Origin: Leptobrachium leishanense
Lineage: Eukaryota > Chordata > Amphibia > Anura > Megophryidae
Assembly: GCA_009667805.1 (NCBI GenBank)
Contig: CM019063.1
Location: forward strand, 190,956,661-191,020,660
DNA: 64,000 bases
Reading direction: 5' to 3'
The notes beneath the pieces are model-generated. The model ran no database searches. It had not been told where the DNA came from and saw only the letters and a program-made list of their open reading frames with translations. Position 1 is the first letter of the stretch; each line of letters begins with the position of its first letter. A program made the translations under genes and the position numbers. Shown here piece by piece: positions 10,646 through 21,649 of the stretch.

Positions 10646-11566
10646 TTCTCCTTTTCTTGGCGAGCACCTGGGCAACCTATCTCCTATTACTTTATTTTTT
10701 GGGACTGAGTGTTTGTTACTGATATATATACATTCATTTGACCATAGCTGAAAAACGATCCTGCTTTGATAAAAAAGCATATTTGCGCCCAATACCACAA
10801 CATGACAATGGAATGCATTCTATTATGTGTCTACTTTTGAACATTTTGTTATGTTAATGATGCATTAAGGAGCCTAAAGAAACCAAGTAACTGAAGGTCA
10901 AATACACGTTGAGTATTTCTATATATTAACAGTCATCTATGATTTAAGGAAATCTCTTTGTTCTATTTCTATCGCGTTATTTTACTGCTCTGCACACGTC
11001 ACTCCTTTATTGCTTTAGAAACCTGACAGGCCGAGTAATGCGGGCAAGGACAGAATAGAAATCATTATGTGAATTCTAGCGTGGTGTGGAAATGCAGAAC
11101 TATGGGAGGGCATCTAATCTGCGAATCAAATTGAGAATATTTTCAGGACACCTTTGTACTATTTTTACGGAGTAGAAATCAAGAATAAGAGTTTCTACTC
11201 TTTCTTATTGCTCCTTTCAACACATATTTATTACTGTCTGATTATCTCAAAGGAAATCAATATACTACAGGTTTCTGCATCTACCAATGGGGACTATGAG
11301 CCTTTAACCTTTCCTGCAATGGTAAAGAGGCTTAGACATTGCATACACACAACCACATGCAATTTCTAGAAATTCTGCCAATAATCTGAGATCATTATGG
11401 TTATTAGGCCATAAGTACCAACAAATAGGAACAACTAAAGGCTGTTATATTGAAACTTTCAAAAACGCACAGCATAAATTGTATACCAATCAATAGGTCT
11501 TCCACATGAGTCCACACATCACTCTCCATATACACAGAGCAAATTATGATCAAATATCTATATTAC
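10646..11566. other. No gene or clear repeat seen
   Basis: AT-rich sequence between the repeat cluster and the RHBDD3 exon; presumably RHBDD3 intron. Confidence 0.5.
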
Positions 11567-11999
11567 CTTATAGCTGTTTGGTTATCAAATTTGCCTATTG
11601 CATTTGCAAGGATACAGGTCAGGCCACTAATTGCCCCACAAAGATGGTAGAGAAGAGGAGATCGAGGACTAAGAACATGGGTAATGATAAGAATTCCACA
11701 AGGCAGTAAGAAGGTCATCTTCCTGCTCATGCGCCATGGCAGTCTAGGACGTTCCACCATCAGCAAGGCTAATTGTGTGCCAAGGTAACCAGAAGCTGGT
11801 GTGGGTGATGAAGTCAGTAGGCAGGACAACAGAAGATAGAGTGCAGCACCACACAGGGTACACATGCAGGAAAGATGGAGATAACACAAGGTGCCCAGAC
11901 GTTCCTCCAGTTGGCCACTGAGGAGCAGGATTAATATCGAAGACAGGACAAATTCACTGATGTCAGATGTGAACAAAATGTGAGTGAGTAGGCGGTGAC
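11567..11999 (-). CDS. RHBDD3: RHBDD3 rhomboid-domain exon
   Basis: A 433-nt exon on the minus strand. It follows a T-rich tract and TATTAG (acceptor at 12001-12000) and ends before donor GTAATA at 11566. It encodes a hydrophobic rhomboid-like segment beginning HRLLTH, then LGTLCYLHLS, GYLGTQLALL and LCGAISGL, which line up with human RHBDD3 (HRLLTHALG, LGTLRFLHAS, LLCGLLAGL). RHBDD3 is a membrane pseudoprotease-type rhomboid with a C-terminal UBA domain. Here the UBA part should lie left of the window. The frame stays open upstream to an ATG at 12069, but that stretch includes the polypyrimidine tract and is probably intron. The exon starts needing one base from the previous exon and ends with two spare bases. 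Location next to EWSR1, reading away from it, supports the call. Confidence 0.88.
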
Positions 12000-13039
12000 C
12001 TAATATTAGGGGACATAAAAAAAAACATAAATATAAAAGACATTTTAAAAGAACCAGTTTATCAGTCATCCCATAAGTAATCTACATGGATAATGGTGGA
12101 CAGACAGGAAAACATTAAGAGTAACGTAATGCACTACAAAGCTCTCAGCTGCTGATAGATTTACTTCATATGTTTCTAGCGATGCTAATTAAATTGAGCT
12201 GCAATTTACGCATGGAAAAAATGACAAGAGAGCTAAGCAAATTTATGCCTAATGATGTTTTTGCTTTATTCATACAGTAAATACAATACAGATAACATGA
12301 CGTTTTCTCCACAGTATAGTTAAAGTAGTTATTCCTGGCAAAATGAGCTTTCGGAGTTACGATGACTAAGATCTTTAAGAATTAAGCCCACAAATACTTT
12401 AAGGAAATCATTCGTGGGACAATCAAAAAAGCATGGATTGTGCCCAAAGCTAAGTAAAAGCTAGTTATAGAAAAAAAACTAAAGGATTGACATTTCAGTC
12501 TTATGGAGATTCGATAATATGACCAAATTGTTTGCTGTATGCCTTCTAATTTGCAGTTCTTTCATTGAATGCATTTGTTTGCATTATAAATGATAGTTGT
12601 TCAACAAAACTTTGAATTTTAGAAAGGCAAATGGGTTTTGGAATCTTTATCATTTTGTCAGTGGTGTCAAGATACTGTTAATGAATGAAATTAATAGAAA
12701 AGAAAGTTGCTTTCATGCCACAGAAATAAACAAACATAGAAGACATAATTGATATTAATCCATCTGGTTTGGCAAAATGACTCAAGAGTCATTCTATAGA
12801 TGTTCTCTTAATGTTCCCATGTAGTTATTGAGAAAAAACAAATCAACACAACTTCCTGCACTACAAATTCTTGCTCCGTTCCTACAGTCTTGCTTTATCA
12901 ATCGCTAAACAATCTTATTTCTCGCCCCTCATCTCATCCTTCTCTCATGATTCCAGACACCGGTCTCATACTTTCAATCTGTTTATGCGCCCCCACTTCC
13001 ACTCAACCTTCCATGGACCTCACAGCTATAATAAAAGAT
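12000..13039. other. Probable RHBDD3 intron, nothing recognised
   Basis: Starts with the polypyrimidine tract and branch region upstream of the 11999 acceptor (minus strand). Otherwise AT-rich and without a repeat I recognise. Confidence 0.5.
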
Positions 13040-13626
13040 TGTTATGGTCTTGAAGTGTTTACTAACCCCTTACTTACTGCTGGGCGGATTGTGCCCGGCA
13101 GATGGGTCTATACACCTAAACGGTTCTGTGTGTATAATTTGTATGTACTGTAACAGGGCATCATGTAGAGAGCAACGAAAGGTCTTGTCCGGGGTTTATG
13201 TGTCACCCAGATTTCTCTCTTACACCTTCCGGAACCTCTAAGCACCTGGTTTTGCACTTTGCCTCAGTGGCAATTTAGTGCAGGTGAGGCAAACAGACAT
13301 CGCTCTGGAGTCTGGGGAGCAGACGGTCTCTATCTGCTGGAGCACAAGGTTGGTCATGCTAGTTTGCTGAAGCCTGACAAACACTAGGTTTGCAAAGGTT
13401 GTTAGTCAGGACTATTGTATGTTTAGTTAGTGCCGGGACACGGCTAGGAATTTTCTTTGCTTTTGAACGGTTTATTTTGAACAATATACAGTGTGGTGTA
13501 TAACCTGTGGGTTGCTGCAATAAATGTACCCCCGTTTGAAGAAAAGTCACTGGTCTGGTCTCTGAACCTTTCAAGAGTGCTCACCCCAGAGAGCAATTGC
13601 ACCCGCTACCTGTTTCCCAGCTCACA
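13040..13626 (+). repeat. 5' LTR of the Gmr1-type element
   Basis: The start TGTTATGGTCTTGAAGTG matches the start of another copy at 23528, which fixes the boundary. The end TTTCCCAGCTCACA is shared with 21721-21734. Bases 13313-13626 recur in the 3' LTR. An AATAAA signal lies near 13520. Confidence 0.8.
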
Positions 13627-13628
13627 TA

Positions 13629-13646
13629 TGGTGGAGAATGCAGGCA
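13629..13646 (+). promoter_or_regulatory. Likely primer-binding site
   Basis: TGGTGGAGAATGCAGGCA starts two bases after the 5' LTR. TGG is the expected complement of a tRNA CCA end. The tRNA was not identified. Confidence 0.5.
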
Positions 13647-13704
13647 AGTGATAGCAAGATCCTGCTATTTAAAAGGCCAGTTACTGAAGTGAAAAAGAAA
13701 AAAA

Positions 13705-15266
13705 ATGGAGGATGTTATAAAACCGTTGGTGTTGGCTAATGCAGCACAGCAACAGGCTAATGCTACACAGCGGGACATGTTAAATGCTCTGCAGAAGCAA
13801 ACTCAGGTGCTGCACACGCACACGCAGCAGCAGATCAGTGCTGTACAGGAACAGACACAAATGTTATTTGAAAAGCTTGCAGTTGCTGCTGAAGGCGATC
13901 GCAAGACTCTGACGGAGGTGGTGCAGACTCTGGCACAGAGGTCTCCCCTGCAAGCTGCAGATTCTTCTGACAACTCCTCACCCATCCATGTCAGTCGCTT
14001 CCTTTCCAAGATGACAGCAGAGGATGATCCAGAGGCCTTCCTGTTAACATTTGAAAGAACCGCTGAGAGGGAAGCATGGCCTAAGACACGGTGGGCAGGA
14101 TTGCTGGCGCCCTTGCTAACCGGTGAATCACAGAAAGCATATTATGATTTGGAGTCTGTGGATGCCATGGATTATGACAAGGTCAAGCTGGAGATACTAG
14201 CACGGCGAGGTGTTACTTTGGCAGTGCGAGCACAGCATGTTAAAAACTGGTCCTACCAAGCTGGGAAGTCACCACGGTCACAGATGTTTGACCTCATCCA
14301 CCTGGTCCGAAAATGGCTGCAACCGGAGTCCCTCTCGGGGCCACAGATCATTGAGCGGGTAGTCATGGATCGCTTCCTAAGATCCTTACCGATCGTCTTG
14401 AAAAAGTGGGTAACCCAAGGGGACCCCAAGTCGGTGGATCAGCTTGTGGAGATTGTTGAGAGGTACTTTGCAGCTGAGGACTTGAACGCCTCCCCGGTGA
14501 GCCCATGGACTTTCCGCCCAAAACCAAGGCCTCCCTCGGCAATCGGTAAGACTGTTCCAGGGAATGTGGGTGGTGAGCGTGGCAAGGAGGCAGAGGGAAA
14601 AACTGCTGATTTAAACCGGGGAGGTTGGCATTCCAAAGCGGGAACACCAGTGCCCGTCAGCAGACCTAACCTGAGGAATGTAAGATGTTTTCGGTGCCAG
14701 GAACTTGGGCATTTAGCTGCGAACTGTCCATTAACTGATGAGCCTATGCAGTGTGACTTGTCTTTCAAGGAAAGACGGCAGTCTTTGTTTTCCACTGTTT
14801 CATGCACCGCGGTGCCAGTAAAGGGAAAACACATGTGTGCAATAACTGTGAATGATAAGCATGTTACTGCTTTGCTGGACACTGGAAGTTTAGTAACCCT
14901 TATTAAGGCTGAATTGATAGGCTCTGTGAACTTCCGGGCTAAAAAGGTTGCTGTAGTGTGTGTACATGGTGATACTCGGGAGTATCCTATAGTAGCTGTG
15001 AAGTTTGGAACCGCACGGGGTGATCTGAGGCACTTGGTTGGGGTTGTGCCTCATTTGGTGCATGATGTAATTATAGGGAGAGACTTTCCTGAATTTTGGG
15101 AACTCTGGGAACACCCAGACTGTGCCACAGTTTCTAAACCAGAGACTGAATCTGAATACATGGATGCTGCAGAGCAGTTGTATTCAGAGGATCCGTCTTG
15201 GGGGTCCCCAGACTTTCCCTTCTCTGTTTTGGCAGGAGAATTGGAAGAGTCTGAAGGCCCTATAGC
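13705..15266 (+). pseudogene. Gag-protease part of the Gmr1-type element
   Basis: Gag forms the particle and the protease processes the polyprotein. From ATG at 13705 the product has a Gln-rich coiled start (residues 1-75), a capsid region with a SCAN-like block at about residues 194-260 (KWLQPESLSGPQIIERVV, DRFLRSLPIVL), a CCHC zinc knuckle at 328-341 (CFRCQELGHLAANC), and an aspartic protease with LLDTGS (Asp392) and IIGRDF. No internal stop is seen up to the solo-LTR insertion at 15267. The same frame resumes at 17193, so gag and pol were one long frame. Confidence 0.9.
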
Positions 15267-17188
15267 TGTCGGATATAATCTCTGCACGTGAATACAACAC
15301 ATTATATATATTGGACTTATCAGCCAAGCCTCCAATATATCAGGGACTATTATTTCATAAGAAACTTATACGAGACACAAATATCAATCGTTTATATTTC
15401 CTATAAATTCTCCTGAATTCTTTTAATTGTCTGTGTTTTGCTTTGAAAAATACAATAATCAATAATCGGATAAAAAAATATATATATTTATTACGTATAC
15501 AAAAAAGTTTCAAATCTCATATCATAAACAAAAATTTATAAACCACAATCCATCAGCATATAAAAACTAGCTTCACAATATATGTATCTCCGGTTAGTAA
15601 CTGCATATATGATGATTAATATCATTTACCTTATCAGTTAGTAACTAATACACAAATGGTTAATAAACATTTCTGCTTAATACAACATGCATTTCCCAGC
15701 AAACAATGTTTAACCAGCCAGCTCTTATAGATATATATATATATATATATATCTATGCTACATGGATCAACAAAAGATGAGCTAATTTAATAAGTAATCA
15801 AAACTTATTTAGTGAATCCTCCCCTAATCTCGAGAATTAAACTTCTAATCTTTTGCTTTTTATTTTGTAGTTATATAATTCCTTGCTTATTAATTTTAAT
15901 CACAATAATTTCCAAATTCAATATATATTGGTATCAATCTTACAACATTTCTTTTAGGAATAAATCCTTATATCCACTTCTTCATATTTCTATCTGCAGA
16001 ATAGAAATACTTAGAATTTTTGGAGTTACCCAAGTATCTGAGAAATCTCAGTCTACGTTGCAAGAATATCTACAAATATATATAATTACATTAATTCCTT
16101 AATTTCATACATTACCTGTCCAATTTGGATTTTGATAAATCTGCCTTGGAATTCCTGATGTAATATTTTTGGAATGTGTGAAGATTATCGATATCAGATA
16201 ATCAATGCATGTGAGTTAGAGATTTGGTGAGAATCTTGATTGCCTCATGTCCTGGGATCTGCTATGTGTACTGGACATCTGAATGCATTGCAGTGTGAGT
16301 CTGAATGCTGGAATCTCGGACTCTCAGAGGGTCATGTGTAATGCATTGCAGTGTGAGTCTCTGAATGCTGGAATCTCCGACTCTCAGAGGGTCATGTGTA
16401 ATGCATTGCAGTGTGAGTCTGAATCTCCGACTGATTTGCAACCAACATTGCCGCTTATTATAGCCAATTTGACGTCACTGGCAATATTATTGGTATATCA
16501 ATTATAATATTTACTATCCTCTAGAGGGCAGTATTGCACTTCTTAATTAATTCCACCATTTCTTTTTAATATTCTTATCTCGGGTCAAAAGATCAATCTA
16601 CACAAAGACCTTCTCTTCTCCCAGTGTATAGACACTGTGTCTCTACCTATCATCTCTGATTTATATCCTCACTCCCTTTTGGTTACTCAGAGTCCTATCA
16701 GCTAAATTCTTTTCTGGTTAACTCAACAGAATCTATTCTTTAGTAATTTTTATTATTTACCAATTATATACTTTCTACAATATTTATTGGAGTATATATT
16801 TCCTACTGTAAATATAATAAAATATACCTTGATTATAAACATATATTTTGTGAATATAAATCTATATTACAGAGATATTAACTCTTATTCCTATACCGAA
16901 AAGATAAAATATCTTTTGTTTTAAAAACTTAAGACAGACCAATAAATTTAATTATGACACGTCTTAGCACTTAACTCTAGCCTTATCACACAAAAACATT
17001 CTAGATTCCTTCATGTCTGGCACTTCTTAAAAATATAAAAGACTTCACCCAGGAATGAACTCTGTAAAAAAAAAAATCTCGTTCATTTCTAAACTTAGAG
17101 GAAATTGAAAAGAAAAAAAACTGTCTTTAAAAACAAAATGGCTACAGGCATCCATTTTAAATTTTTCCTTTCTGTAATATACCCGACA
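15267..17188. mobile_element. Solo LTR (about 1.9 kb, AT-rich) inserted in gag-pol
   Basis: It starts TGTCGGATATAATC and ends TAATATACCCGACA, giving TG...CA ends with a 6-bp perfect inversion. A 4-bp target duplication TAGC lies at 15263-15266 and 17189-17192. No protein coding. It contains a 58-60 bp tandem repeat (16282-16432) and a (TA)n run. Its parent element is not in the window. Confidence 0.8.
16282..16432. repeat. 58-60 bp tandem repeat, about 2.5 copies
   Basis: Units begin AATGCATTGCAGTGTGAGTC at 16282, 16340 and 16400. Unit 2 carries an extra CT, and the last copy is partial. Confidence 0.9.
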
Positions 17189-17192
17189 TAGC

Positions 17193-17953
17193 CAATGAGG
17201 ATAGACCGCCCTCTGTTGAAACTGAAGCTACTCTAGAGTTTGCAGATCTTAACACTCATAGAGAGAACGTTGGTAGTGAGCAGAGGAAGGATCCTACTCT
17301 TGTGAGGGCCTGGGAAAATGTTATGATGATCAATGGGGAACCAGTTGAACCAGGGAATAGGCTCTCTTTTTCTTACTTCATTAGTAATGATGACATGCTA
17401 TATCGTGTGTATAAAAAGAACAATGCAATTAGTGGTCCCCAAACCGTACAAAAAGGTGGTATTGGAGCTTGCCCATGGACACTTATTGGGGGGGTCATTT
17501 AGGTACTGAGAAAACCACAGAGGTTTTACAGAGGTTTTACTGGCCTGGGGTACAAAAAGATATTGAAAACTATTGCAAATCTTGTCCGGTTTGTCAAATG
17601 TCTGCACCCCTACCTCTGTACCCTTGCCAATAATCGAGGTGCCCTTTGAGAGAATTGATATGGACCTTGTGGGCCCGCTTCTGAAGTCTGTCCGAGGGCA
17701 TCAGTATATCCTGGTCATTATGGATTACGCTACCCGTTACCCTGAAGCAATTCCCCTACGCCAGACATCAGCCAAGAATATAGCTAAGGCGTTATTACAG
17801 GTGTTTAGCCGGGTCGGGATCCCTAAGGACCTTCTGACGGACCAAGGTACCCCATTTATGTCACGAGTGACAAAAGAATTGTGCAAGTTGTTTAAGGTGA
17901 CTCATTTGCGAACCTCGGTATACCATCCTCAAACTGATGGACTAGTAGAGTGA
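17193..17953 (+). pseudogene. Integrase N-terminal and catalytic parts (Gmr1 pol)
   Basis: Integrase joins the cDNA copy to host DNA. The segment holds a linker, then an HHCC zinc-binding region (GHLGTEKT, CKSCPVCQ, about 17490-17600) in a shifted frame, then the RNase H-fold core. The core shows MDLVGPL, VIMDYATRYPEAI and LLTDQGTPF with the catalytic Asp residues. Stops and a frameshift lie near 17500 and 17620. Codon 17952-17954 is TGA where Arg is expected (LVE-stop-FNK), a likely CGA to TGA decay. Confidence 0.88.
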
Positions 17954-18620
17954 TTTAATAAAACCTTAAAAAGCATGCTGAAAAAGGTTGTTGACAAGGA
18001 TGGTAAAAACTGGGACTATTTGCTTCCATATCTGATGTTTGCCATCAGAGAAGTTCCTCAGTCCTCTATAGGGTACTCTCCATTTGAATTACTCTATGGG
18101 AGACACCCTCGGGGACTTCTGGACATAGCCAAAGAGACCTGGGAGGGGGAGAAGACACCCCACAAAAGCATTATTGAGCATATTTCGCAGATGCAGGACA
18201 GAATTACAGTAGTAATGCCAATTGTAAAAGAGCATTTAGCTCAATCGCAGGCAGCTCAGCAGAGAATATATAACAGGGATGCTCGAGTCCGCATTTTCTC
18301 ACCTGGCGACAGGGTGCTGGTATTAGTTCCCACAGTTGAGAGCAAGTTCCTTGCTAAGTGGCAGGGTCCCTTTGAAGTGATAGAAAGAGTTGGGGAAGTA
18401 AATTATAAAATTCACCAACCGGGGAAAAGAAAACCAGAGCAAATATAACATGTGAACTTGCTAAAGCCCTGGAAAGATAGAGTATCGCTAGCTGCTGGGT
18501 TCATCCCAATAACCCACCAGCTGGATACTGAACACCCTCAGGTCCCCGAAGTAAAAATTGCTGAGTCGCTGTCTAAGTCACAAAAGCAGGAAGTCAGAGA
18601 GTTTTTAATAAAAAAAAACG
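17954..18620 (+). pseudogene. Integrase C-terminal part and linker to RT (Gmr1 pol)
   Basis: Encodes NWDYLLPYLMFAIRE, GYSPFELLYGRHPRG and a GPY/F-type ending (FLAKWQGPFEVIERVGEV), then HVNLLKPWKDR. An in-frame TAA at about 18446 interrupts it. The same frame then runs on towards RT until an A-rich frameshift near 18615. Confidence 0.88.
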
Positions 18621-18651
18621 AGAAAAATTTTCAAAGCTGCCTGGTCAGACG

Positions 18652-19268
18652 TTGGTAACACAACATGACATTGTTACTGAACATGGGGCACGGGTTAAAC
18701 TTAAACCTTACCGTATTCCTGAGGCAAGGAGGAAAGACATCAGTAGGGAGGTGAAGAAAATGTTTGAGATAGACATCATTGAAGAGTCCAGTAGTGACTG
18801 GTCCAGTCCCATTGTCCTAGTCCCAAAGCCAGATGGGAGTTGGAGGTTTTGCAATGATTTTAGGAAGCTCAATTCAGTGACCAAGTTTGACACTTATCCT
18901 ATGCCCCGGGTAGACGAACTTATAGACCGACTGGGCACAGCTCGTTATTTGACAACTTTGGACTTGACCAAAGGATATTGGCAGATTCCCCTGACAGAAG
19001 GTGCCAAGGAGAAGACGGCCTTCGTAAACCCTGAGGGTTCGTTTCAATATAAAAAGATGCCTTTTGGATTACAAGATGCACCTGCTACATTTCAGAGAGC
19101 TATGGACAAACTTTTGAGACCCCACCAACAGTATGCTGCAGCATACTTGGATGACATCGTAGTACATAGCACTGACTGGGAATCTCATTTGCCTCGAGTC
19201 CAAGCTGTCTTGGAAACTCTCCATAGAGCAGGTATCACTGCTAATCCAAAAAATGTGCCCTGGGGTTA
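18652..19268 (+). pseudogene. Reverse transcriptase part (Gmr1 pol)
   Basis: RT copies element RNA into DNA. Conserved motifs are SSPIVLVPKPDGSWRFC, LTTLDLTKGYWQIPL, MPFGLQDAPATFQRAM and catalytic YLDDIVVHS. It lies downstream of integrase. A one-base loss in an A run near 19250 shifts the frame before the RNase H part. Confidence 0.92.
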
Positions 19269-19274
19269 GAGGAA

Positions 19275-20054
19275 GCCAAATATTTAGGTTACACGATGGG
19301 GCGTGGAGTCATAAAACCCCAGCTAAACAAAGTAGATGCCATTCAGGAGTGGCCACGTCCCACCAGTAAAAAACAAGTCAGAGCTTTCCTTGGGATAAGG
19401 GGATACAACAGGAGGTTTATCCCAAACTTTGCAACTCTTGCAGCCCCGTTGCCAGACCTTACCAAAGGGAAGAATTTAATCGTCAAATGGTCCCCAGAAG
19501 CCGAGGAATCTTTCCAGGTCCTGAAGAGGGCTCTTTGTGCACAGCCAATCCTCTACTCCCCTGATTTTTCCAAGGATTTTGTAGTCCAAACTGATGCATC
19601 TGATGTTGGTCTAGGGGCAGTTTTGTCACAGGTACATAATGGTGAGGAACACCCTGTAGTGTACTTAAGCAGAAAATTAAACGATCATGAACAGAAATAT
19701 GCAGTGATTGAGAAGGAGGGTTTGGCTATTAAATGGGCATTGGATGCCTTAAGATATTATTTATTAGGGCGCCAGTTTGATCTGGTGACTGACCATGCTC
19801 CCCTCAAATGGATGGCACTAAAAAAGGAGACCAATAGACGTGTGAACCGTTGGTTTCTGGCATTGCAGGACTACAACTTCACTGTGAAGCATCGCCCGGG
19901 TAAAAAAATGGCCAATGTAGATGCTCTGTCCAGAGTCTACGCTTGTGTAGCTGACAGTGTTCCACCCAGGTCTAGAGTCTGGGGAGCAGACGGTCTCTAT
20001 CTGCTGGAGCACAAGGTTGGTCATGCTAGTTTGCTGAAGCCTGACAAACACTAG
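19275..20054 (+). pseudogene. RT thumb and RNase H part (Gmr1 pol)
   Basis: After the frameshift the product continues KQVRAFLGIRGYNRRFIPNF, then RNase H with QTDASDVGLGAVLSQ, EKEGLAIKWALDALRYYL, LVTDHAPLKWM and HRPGKKMANVDALSR. The frame then runs into LTR sequence from about 19975 and stops at 20054. The polypurine tract and early U3 are missing. Confidence 0.9.
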
Positions 20055-20207
20055 GTTTGCAAAGGTTGTTAGTCAGGGCTATTGTATGTTTAGTTAGTGC
20101 CGGGACACTGCTAGGAATTTTCTTTGCTTTTGAACGGTTTATTTTGAGCAATATACAGTGTGGTGTATAACCTGTGGTTGCTGCAATAAATGTACCCCCG
20201 TTTGAAG
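19980..20207 (+). repeat. 3' LTR of the Gmr1-type element, first part
   Basis: TGGGGAGCAGACGGTCTC to CCCCCGTTTGAAG matches 13313-13541 of the 5' LTR. The first 270 bp or so of the LTR are absent. The hAT element follows. Confidence 0.85.
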
Positions 20208-21641
20208 CAGGGGCGGATCCAGAGACTAGTCTCAGGAGGGGCACTGACAGAAAATAAGGTGCTGTAGCAGAGAGCCCGACTGACGAGAATTTACAGAGGG
20301 CCCGGCTCACAGGAGCTTACAATCTAGAGGAGCAGTGGGCCCGGCTCACAGGAGCTTACAATCTAGAGGAGCAGAGGGCCCGGCTCACAGAAGCTTACAA
20401 TCCAGAGGAGCAGAGGGCCCGGCTCACAGGAGCTTACAATCTAGAGGAGCAGAGGGTCCGGCTCACAGGAGTTTACAATCTAGAGGAGCAGAGGGCCCGG
20501 CTCACAGGAGCTTACAATCTAGAGGAGCAGAGGGTCCGGCTCACAGGAGCTTACAATCTAGAGGAGCAGAGGGCCCGGCTCACAGGAGCTTACAATCTAG
20601 AGGAGCAGAGAGTCCGGCTCACAGGAGCTTACAATCTAGCGGAGCAGAGGGCACCCAGGAGTTTACAATCTAGAGGAGCAGAGGGCACCCAGGATCTTAC
20701 AATCTAGAGGAGCAGCAGGGGGGGGCCTGCTTGGGCTGGAATCTGATCATCATGATGACATGATCATGGAGACATGGACTGGAAATGGACTGGTCAGGTC
20801 ACTCTGGAGTCTGGAGGACACTCAGTCACTGTCAGTGGGTCACTCGGTCTCACTCTCGAGCCGGAGAGACTCGGCTCGGGCGGCCGCTCGGCCCGGTCAA
20901 CAGATGAGGAAGGATGACACACTCACACACAGAGTGACTGAGCGGACTGAGCAGAGTCAGTCAGACTGAGCTGCTGAGGAGGACCGTGGGGTCACTGGGT
21001 GGGCACTGGGCCCTGGCCTGGGCACTAGGCAGTGGCACTGGCTGCAGGGCATGAAGATGAGGGCAGGCAGGCACAATCACACCACCATTTATTATCATTC
21101 ACTCACCTCAATGTGGCGCCTCCTGCTCCTGGCCTGCTAGCTTTCCCGCCCATGTGACACTCACCATGTGGCGTTACCACGTCACCAGTCCAGCGCCCGC
21201 CCCGGATTGACACATGACTGAGCTAGTGACGTGGGGCTGGGCATGGCTGGCGCTCGCCTCACTTCCTGTTCTTCCTGCTCGCTGCCACCTCCTCGCTCGC
21301 TTTGAGTCAGTGCGGCAGGCCGGGCCGGCTCCGGCGGCAAGCCTGGGCTGGCCCAGCACTGCCAGCAGCCAGCGTGGCCCGCCGTGAGTGAGGGCTATGA
21401 GCGGAGCGGACAATCCGTTAAATAAAATTTTAGACCGCACAGGCAGCACACACACTACAGTCAGACAGTGAGTGACACAGAGAGATGATAATGGGCAGGG
21501 CAGGCAGGCAGTGCGCGCCGCGGGTCGCGGCGCACGCTGCTTCAGTTTGGCCGGCCCGGCAATGCTAAAAGTAAATTTGTCAGAATCTCAGGGGGGGGGG
21601 GGCAATTGCCCCGTTGCCCCCCCCCCCTGGATTCACCCCTG
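20208..21641. mobile_element. Non-autonomous hAT element inside the 3' LTR
   Basis: A perfect 8-bp target duplication GTTTGAAG lies at 20200-20207 and 21642-21649. Termini are CAGGGGCGGATCCAG and CTGGATTCACCCCTG, inverted. The uninterrupted 5' LTR shows the empty site (GTTTGAAGAAAAGTCACTGG). The interior has a 39-bp minisatellite, then a CpG-rich stretch and a poly-G/poly-C end. No transposase. Confidence 0.92.
20291..20715. repeat. 39-bp minisatellite, about 11 units
   Basis: The unit is GAGGAGCAGAGGGCCCGGCT plus CACAGGAGCTTACAATCTA. Eight or so units are 39 bp; the last two are shortened to about 30 bp. The unit resembles a piece of the dispersed repeat at about 42360-42400 (GAGGGCCC, CTCACAATCTAGAAGG). 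Confidence 0.92.
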
Positions 21642-21649
21642 GTTTGAAG

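Noticed and set aside
12000..12069. Open frame extending RHBDD3 upstream to an ATG at 12069
   Set aside because: The stretch is a polypyrimidine tract ending in TATTAG, and the protein similarity starts only at HRLLTH, so it is intron.
16283..16507. Repetitive open frame
   Set aside because: It is a translation of the 58-60 bp tandem repeat in the solo LTR.
20335..20673. 112-codon frame of repeated GPAHRSLQSRGAE
   Set aside because: It is a translation of the 39-bp minisatellite.
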